A stretch of DNA of 64,000 nucleotides from Flavobacterium sp. ASV13 (lineage in GTDB: Bacteria; Bacteroidota; Bacteroidia; Flavobacteriales; Flavobacteriaceae), in NCBI RefSeq assembly GCF_000745775.1, contig NZ_JQJY01000002.1:620001-684000 (forward strand), written 5' to 3'. The first letter of the stretch is position 1; the number at the start of each line of letters is the position of its first letter. Below the pieces are notes generated by a model that had not been told where the DNA came from, ran no database searches, and was given only the letters and a program-made list of their open reading frames with translations. Positions 59,401-64,000 of this stretch are shown in pieces. The translations under genes and the position numbers were made by a program.

Positions 59401-60453
59401 ATGGAAATAAAACATATATCGCATTTTCAAGATTCATCTGCTTTCAAATCGTTTGGTTTAACCCTTGATAACGAAGAAATTCTCTCTTTTGAATTATCAA
59501 ATAAAAACGGAATGAAAGTACAGTTGATCAATTACGGAGCGACTGTTACTTCGCTGCAAATTCCTGTTGATGGAAAACTGGTTGATGTGGTTTTAGGTTT
59601 TGATACATTAGAATCTTATATCGCTTCATACAATTTGCCGAGCGCTCCATATTTCGGAACAACTGTTGGCCGTTATGCAGGAAGAATTAATAAAGGTGTT
59701 TTCACATTAAATGGAAAAACATTTCAATTGGCAGGAAATAATAATGGAAATGCTTTACATGGCGGAAATGTTGGTTTTGGAAAAAAAGCATGGAATGTAA
59801 CTGATATAACTTCTGGTGAAAATCCATCAATTACTTTTAGTCTTTTAAGTGAAGATTTGGACCAAAATTATCCGGGTGCTTTGCACGTTGATTTAAAATA
59901 TATGTTGACAGAAGCAAACGAACTTCAATTGGAATACAAAGCAACAACTACTGAAGATACAGTAATTAATTTAACGCATCACAGTTATTTCAACCTAAAT
60001 GGTCACGATTCGACTGTTTTGGATCAGGAAATGACAATTGTTTCGGATAAATTTTTAGAAACAGATTCAGATAATATTCCGACAGGAAAATTCACAGCTG
60101 TTTCTGGTCATAGTTTTGATTTTAGAACAGTAAAAAACTGTCCGGCATCAATTGACAATTCATTTGTAATTGAACCTTCAAATGAGGTTGTAGCAACATT
60201 ATACAGTCCGAAAACAAAATTAAAAATGAGTGTTTACACTGATCAGCCAAGTGTGCATATATATGTAGGCGGAAATTGTTTTGACACTTTGAAAGGAAAA
60301 GAAAATGCAAATTATCATCCGTCAAGCGGAATTTGTTTTGAAACACAAAATTTTCCCGATGCGCCAAATCAGGAACATTTTCCAAATTCAGTTTTGAAAA
60401 AAGGAGAAGAATATCACCAAAAAACAATATACAAATTTGAAAATGTAATTTAA
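59401..60453 (+). CDS. galM: aldose 1-epimerase, cytosolic
   Basis: A 350-residue mutarotase with GRYAGRINKGVFTLNGKTFQLAG, NALHGGNVGFG, NLTHHSYFNLNG (catalytic His) and ICFETQNFPDAPNQEHFP (catalytic Glu). It lacks a signal peptide, unlike the paralogue at 34.6 kb. The ATG at 59401 is preferred over 59362 because a -7 element lies between them. The adjoining GH53 and GH2 genes release galactose, so galactose is the likely substrate. Confidence 0.93.
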   Translation: MEIKHISHFQDSSAFKSFGLTLDNEEILSFELSNKNGMKVQLINYGATVTSLQIPVDGKLVDVVLGFDTLESYIASYNLPSAPYFGTTVGRYAGRINKGVFTLNGKTFQLAGNNNGNALHGGNVGFGKKAWNVTDITSGENPSITFSLLSEDLDQNYPGALHVDLKYMLTEANELQLEYKATTTEDTVINLTHHSYFNLNGHDSTVLDQEMTIVSDKFLETDSDNIPTGKFTAVSGHSFDFRTVKNCPASIDNSFVIEPSNEVVATLYSPKTKLKMSVYTDQPSVHIYVGGNCFDTLKGKENANYHPSSGICFETQNFPDAPNQEHFPNSVLKKGEEYHQKTIYKFENVI

Positions 60454-60458
60454 GATTT

Positions 60459-61496
60459 ATGAAGAAGATCAAATTATTATTAAGCCTTTTTGCTGTTGCT
60501 GTTTTTGCTTCGTGCACTACAACAAAAGACAGCAAGGAAACAAAATCTCAAGAAAAAGGTTTTGCAAAAGGAGCCGATGTTGGCTGGCTTCCGCAAATGG
60601 AAGCAACAGGTTATAAATTTTATGATATAGACGGAAAAGAAAAAGACTGTCTGCAATTATTGAAAGACAGAGGAATCAACACGATTCGTTTGCGCGTTTG
60701 GGTAAATCCGAATAATGATAAAGCAAGCGGACATTGCAGTCCGGAAGAAACAGTTGTGATGGCAGTTCGTGCTCAAAAAATGGGAATGCGCATTATGATC
60801 GATTTTCATTACAGCGATTCTTGGGCAGATCCTGGGAAACAAAACAAACCTGCCGCTTGGGCAAAACATTCATTTGCTGAGCTTTTAAATGATGTTTACA
60901 ATCACACTTTTGATGTATTGACTTTATTAAAAAAGGCCGGCGTTACTCCAGAATGGGTTCAGGTTGGAAATGAAATTCCGGGTGGAATGCTTTGGCCGGA
61001 AGGAAGTTCAGACAATTTTGGACAATTGGCACAATTACTTAATAAAGGTTATGATGCAACAAAAGCAATCGATTCAAAAATAAAAGTGGTCGTGCATCTT
61101 GACGAAGGAAATAAAAGCGAAAAATTCAGATGGTTTTTTGACAAAGCAACTACTAATAACGTGAAATACGATGTAATTGGAATGTCATATTATCCATACT
61201 GGATTAAAACCGATTACAAAAGCACCATTTTAGATTTAGAAAACAATCTGAAAGATATGGCTTCACGTTACAATAAAGAAGTGATGGTAGTTGAAGTTGG
61301 TGGTGATTATACTTTGGTACAAAACACAAAGGAAATGCTTGAAGCTACTATAAAAGCGGTTAAAAGTGTTCCGAATAACAAAGGTTTAGGCGTAATTTAT
61401 TGGGAACCAGAAGGCGAAAAAAGCTGGAGCGGTTATCAATTAAGTGCTTGGCTTTCTGATGGAAAACCTTCACCGGCTTTGGATGCTTTTAAATAA
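60459..61496 (+). CDS. arabinogalactan endo-beta-1,4-galactanase, GH53
   Basis: A 345-residue lipoprotein (FAVAVFASCTTTKDSKE), probably surface-exposed. GH53 marks are KGADVGWLPQMEATG, the acid/base Glu in VQVGNEIPGGMLWPEG, and the nucleophile Glu in VMVVEVGGDYTL. It cuts beta-1,4-galactan side chains of pectin. It is 5 bases after galM. No SusCD pair for galactan lies between here and the window end. Confidence 0.95.
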   Translation: MKKIKLLLSLFAVAVFASCTTTKDSKETKSQEKGFAKGADVGWLPQMEATGYKFYDIDGKEKDCLQLLKDRGINTIRLRVWVNPNNDKASGHCSPEETVVMAVRAQKMGMRIMIDFHYSDSWADPGKQNKPAAWAKHSFAELLNDVYNHTFDVLTLLKKAGVTPEWVQVGNEIPGGMLWPEGSSDNFGQLAQLLNKGYDATKAIDSKIKVVVHLDEGNKSEKFRWFFDKATTNNVKYDVIGMSYYPYWIKTDYKSTILDLENNLKDMASRYNKEVMVVEVGGDYTLVQNTKEMLEATIKAVKSVPNNKGLGVIYWEPEGEKSWSGYQLSAWLSDGKPSPALDAFK

Positions 61497-61513
61497 TAAA
61501 CAATTAAAAATTT

Positions 61514-61652
61514 ACCATTAAGGCATTAAGGCTCATTAAGCTTTGTGTTGAATGAAAGATCATTAAGTTTTGTGTTTACTTAAAATACATTTATAGCTTG
61601 GCTTAATTCTCTTGACAAAGCTTAGACTTAATTTTCTTAATATCTTAATGGT
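61514..61652. repeat. long inverted repeat between GH53 and GH2
   Basis: ACCATTAAGGCATTAAGG onward (61514-61545) is complementary in most positions to 61615-61652, which ends CTTAATGGT, with ACAAAGCTTA/TAAGCTTTGT at the inner ends. The loop is about 70 bases. It resembles the word-repeats in other gaps. Confidence 0.6.
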
Positions 61653-61667
61653 TAAAAAAAACAGAAA

Positions 61668-64000
61668 ATGAAATTAATTTTTAAATCCATATTCTTCCTA
61701 TTTCTACTGAATTTTTCTTTCGGGAAAGTTCAGGCACAGTCACGCACAAAAGTAAATTTTGGTGCCGACTGGGAATTTAAAAGAGAAGAAACTCCAGCTC
61801 AGGATTGGGAAAAAGTAACGATTCCGCATACAGCCAGACTTGAAAAACTAGTTGTAATTAAACAATTTCAGGGAACGTCTTGGTATCAGAAAAAATTCAA
61901 AACAACAATTTCAAAAGATCAAAAAGCCTTTATCTATTTTGAAGGCGTGATGCAAGAAGCAGACGTTTGGATCAACGATAAAAAAGTAACCAATCACAAA
62001 GGCGGTTATTTGCCTTTTACTGTTGATGTTACGCCATATTTGAATGCCAACAATGAAAACACAATTAAAGTAAAAGTCAACAACGAAGACAATCCTGATT
62101 TTTTACCTGGAAAACCAATCAAGGATTTAGACTTTAATTATTATGGTGGAATTTATAGAAATGTTTATTTCGTTACCACTTCAAAATTACACATTACAGA
62201 TGCTGTAAATGCTAATAAAGTGGCGAGCGGCGGTCTTTATGTAAACTTCAAAAACATTACAAAAACCGAAGCTTCAGGAACGGTTCAGGTGCATTTGCAA
62301 AATGATTTTGAAGCAGAACAAAAAGCATCTTTAAAATTTATTTTAACGGATAATAAAGGCAAAAAAACCGAAATCAAATCGGATAATTTTTCGGTTAAAC
62401 CGAATGCTGATTTTGTCTTGACTCAAAATATTTCGGTTGCAAATCCAAAATTATGGTCGATTCACAATCCGAATTTATACAAATTAGAAGTTCAGATTAT
62501 TTCGAATAATAAAGTTGTAGATTCTCATTCTGAAAAAATCGGAATCAGAAAATCAGAAATAAAAGCCGATGGTTATTATTTGAATGACGAAAAAATCTAC
62601 ATAACTGGAACAAACGAGCATCAGGAATATCCTTATTTAGGATATGCCATTTCTGATGAAGCACAATATCGTGATGCAGTAAAAATCAAAAATGCCGGTT
62701 TCGATTTTGTACGTATGTCACATTATCCGCACGCCGAAGCTTTCTTAAATGCTTGCGACGAATTGGGAATTTTGGTTATGAACAGTTTAACGGGCTGGCA
62801 GTTTTTTGGCGGAGAACAATTTCAAAAAAGCGCGTATCAGGACATTCGCGATATGGCAAGAAGAGACCGAAATCATCCGAGTATTATTTTCTGGGAAGCT
62901 TCATTAAACGAAACCAATATGTCGCCAGAATTTATGAAAGAAGCGACAAAAACACTTAAAGAAGAATTGCCTTTTGATCATAATTACAGTGCAAGCTGGA
63001 TTGACAACGACAATTACGACATCTTTATTCCGGCGCGCCAGCATGCAAAAGCGCCAGATTATTGGACAAAATACAACAAAGGAAATCGTAAAATTTTCAT
63101 TGCCGAATATGGTGATTGGGAATATTATGCTCAAAACGCAGGTTTCAATCAAACCGAATTTGCCAACTTAAAAGAAGAAGAAAGAACATCAAGACAATTG
63201 CGCGGAGCCGGAGAAAAAAGACTTTTACAACAAGCTTATAATTTTCAGGAAGCTTCAAATTCTAACCGAAAAGGAGCATCAACAATTGGAGAAGCAAACT
63301 GGGTTATGTTTGATTACAACCGAGGTTACAGCCCAGATTTAGAAAGTTCTGGAATCAGTGATATTTTCAGAATTCCGAAGTTCGCTTACTATTTTTATCA
63401 AAGTCAGCGCGATGCTAATGTGGTTTTGGATAAAAAATTATTCTCTGGACCAATGGTCAATATTGCCAATTTCTGGACGCCAGAATCGCCATTAAATGTT
63501 ACCGTTTACAGCAATTGTGATGAAGTGGCTTTATATGTAAATGATATTTTAATTTCTAAGGAAAAACCAACTTTAAATAACAACAGCGACAAACTGGAAC
63601 ATGCTCCGTTCATTTTTAAAGTGAGCGCATTTCAAGCGGGGACTTTGCGCGCTGAAGGATTTATCAAAGGAAAAAAAGTGGCTTCAAACAGTGTGAAAAC
63701 GCCAGAAAAAGCTTCAAAAATTGAATTGAGTTATGATCTTTCTTCGGTAAAAATCAATCCGGAATTTCCAGATATGGTTTTCGTTTATGCCAAAATTACT
63801 GACGCAAACGGAACAATAATTCCAACTGCTACAAATGAAGTAACTTTTACTTTAAGCGAAGGAAATGCAGAGATTATTGGTCAAAATCCTGTTCAGGCCG
63901 AAGCCGGAATTGCAACCATTATTCTTAAAACCAAAGACCTGAAAAAGAAAATTGTGCTAAAAGCAACATCAAATAATCTACAAGACAACACTATTACAAT
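61668..64000 (+). CDS. GH2 beta-galactosidase, partial (continues past the window)
   Basis: The frame is open from the ATG at 61668 to the window end (777 codons read, no stop). A signal peptide (about 5-24, KVQAQ) directs it to the periplasm. The N-terminal sugar-binding domain (NFGADWEFKREETPAQDW) and the immunoglobulin-like domain precede the barrel. The acid/base Glu415 is in FWEASLNET and the nucleophile Glu480 in FIAEYGDWEYY. C-terminal Ig-like domains follow. It completes galactan breakdown after the GH53 enzyme. GH2 also includes other activities, so galactosidase is an inference from context. Confidence 0.88.
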   Translation, partial: MKLIFKSIFFLFLLNFSFGKVQAQSRTKVNFGADWEFKREETPAQDWEKVTIPHTARLEKLVVIKQFQGTSWYQKKFKTTISKDQKAFIYFEGVMQEADVWINDKKVTNHKGGYLPFTVDVTPYLNANNENTIKVKVNNEDNPDFLPGKPIKDLDFNYYGGIYRNVYFVTTSKLHITDAVNANKVASGGLYVNFKNITKTEASGTVQVHLQNDFEAEQKASLKFILTDNKGKKTEIKSDNFSVKPNADFVLTQNISVANPKLWSIHNPNLYKLEVQIISNNKVVDSHSEKIGIRKSEIKADGYYLNDEKIYITGTNEHQEYPYLGYAISDEAQYRDAVKIKNAGFDFVRMSHYPHAEAFLNACDELGILVMNSLTGWQFFGGEQFQKSAYQDIRDMARRDRNHPSIIFWEASLNETNMSPEFMKEATKTLKEELPFDHNYSASWIDNDNYDIFIPARQHAKAPDYWTKYNKGNRKIFIAEYGDWEYYAQNAGFNQTEFANLKEEERTSRQLRGAGEKRLLQQAYNFQEASNSNRKGASTIGEANWVMFDYNRGYSPDLESSGISDIFRIPKFAYYFYQSQRDANVVLDKKLFSGPMVNIANFWTPESPLNVTVYSNCDEVALYVNDILISKEKPTLNNNSDKLEHAPFIFKVSAFQAGTLRAEGFIKGKKVASNSVKTPEKASKIELSYDLSSVKINPEFPDMVFVYAKITDANGTIIPTATNEVTFTLSEGNAEIIGQNPVQAEAGIATIILKTKDLKKKIVLKATSNNLQDNTIT

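Noticed and set aside
61514..61652. Inverted repeat as ends of a small insertion element
   Set aside because: The enclosed 70 bases have no coding content, no target duplication was seen, and the arms are low-complexity TTAAG words.
62753..63171. Short open frames inside the last 2.3 kb on both strands
   Set aside because: All lie in other frames of the GH2 gene that runs from 61668 off the window, whose catalytic residues are in frame.

Overview
The window looks like a chromosome segment of a Flavobacterium-like member of the Bacteroidota. Base composition is AT-rich. Promoters are of the TAnnTTTG type, and there is a SusC/SusD pair, an IPExxxVDY-family protein, and flavobacterial-style PurF, RseP and NrtR/AraR-type proteins. 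No plasmid, phage, insertion-sequence or CRISPR signature was seen.

Layout. (1) 1-5.9 kb: rseP, two identical tRNA-Asn genes, a secreted protein with TPR-like helices, a secreted C1 cysteine peptidase, an AraC regulator and a CPBP membrane protease. (2) 6.0-15.6 kb, all on the minus strand: an unusual envelope cluster running arylsulfatase, HAD-phosphatase lipoprotein, outer-membrane barrel, DUF2252 protein, DUF4136 lipoprotein, membrane-anchored AraC regulator, MetA-type barrel, Omp85/BamA-like barrel. (3) 16-24.5 kb: core genes (pyk, IPExxxVDY, rnc, fabF, acpP on minus; purN and rnhA on plus), then an ECF sigma factor with a probable membrane anti-sigma partner and an alpha/beta hydrolase. 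(4) 24.8-32.3 kb: PfkB kinase, purF, three copies of a structured repeat that looks like a small-RNA family, sod, pth, rplY, prs and tRNA-Leu. (5) 32.4-34.4 kb: a short arsenic operon (arsR, DUF6428 protein, a 41-residue membrane peptide, arsC) and an OsmC protein.

(6) 34.5-64 kb: a pectin side-chain (rhamnogalacturonan-I) utilisation region. On the minus strand, SusC/SusD and five secreted arabinan-cleaving enzymes (three GH43 or endo-arabinanase-like, GH51, GH127/GH146) are followed by another GH43, a second GH51, and the araB-araD-araA-aldose-epimerase pathway genes. A divergent araR (Nudix-fold regulator) and a transaldolase sit beside them. I found six copies of one palindrome, TAAGTGT-N7-ACAYTTA, in front of araB, susC, araR and tal only, which defines a plausible AraR regulon. 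Next comes a galactan arm: a GntR/LacI-fold regulator divergent from an aldose 1-epimerase, a GH53 endo-galactanase and a GH2 beta-galactosidase that runs off the window.

How it works together: arabinan is bound by SusD, cut at the surface by lipoprotein GH43 enzymes, imported through SusC, trimmed to arabinose by periplasmic GH51/GH43/GH127 enzymes, and converted to xylulose-5-phosphate by AraA, AraB and AraD. Transaldolase then feeds the pentose phosphate pathway. The neighbouring galactan genes remove the other common side chain of the same polymer. The most unusual items are the triple structured RNA repeat at 27.8-28.4 kb, whose stem shows a compensatory base change, the AraR operator set, the sulfatase/DUF2252 envelope cluster, and the truncated arsenic operon with its membrane micropeptide.
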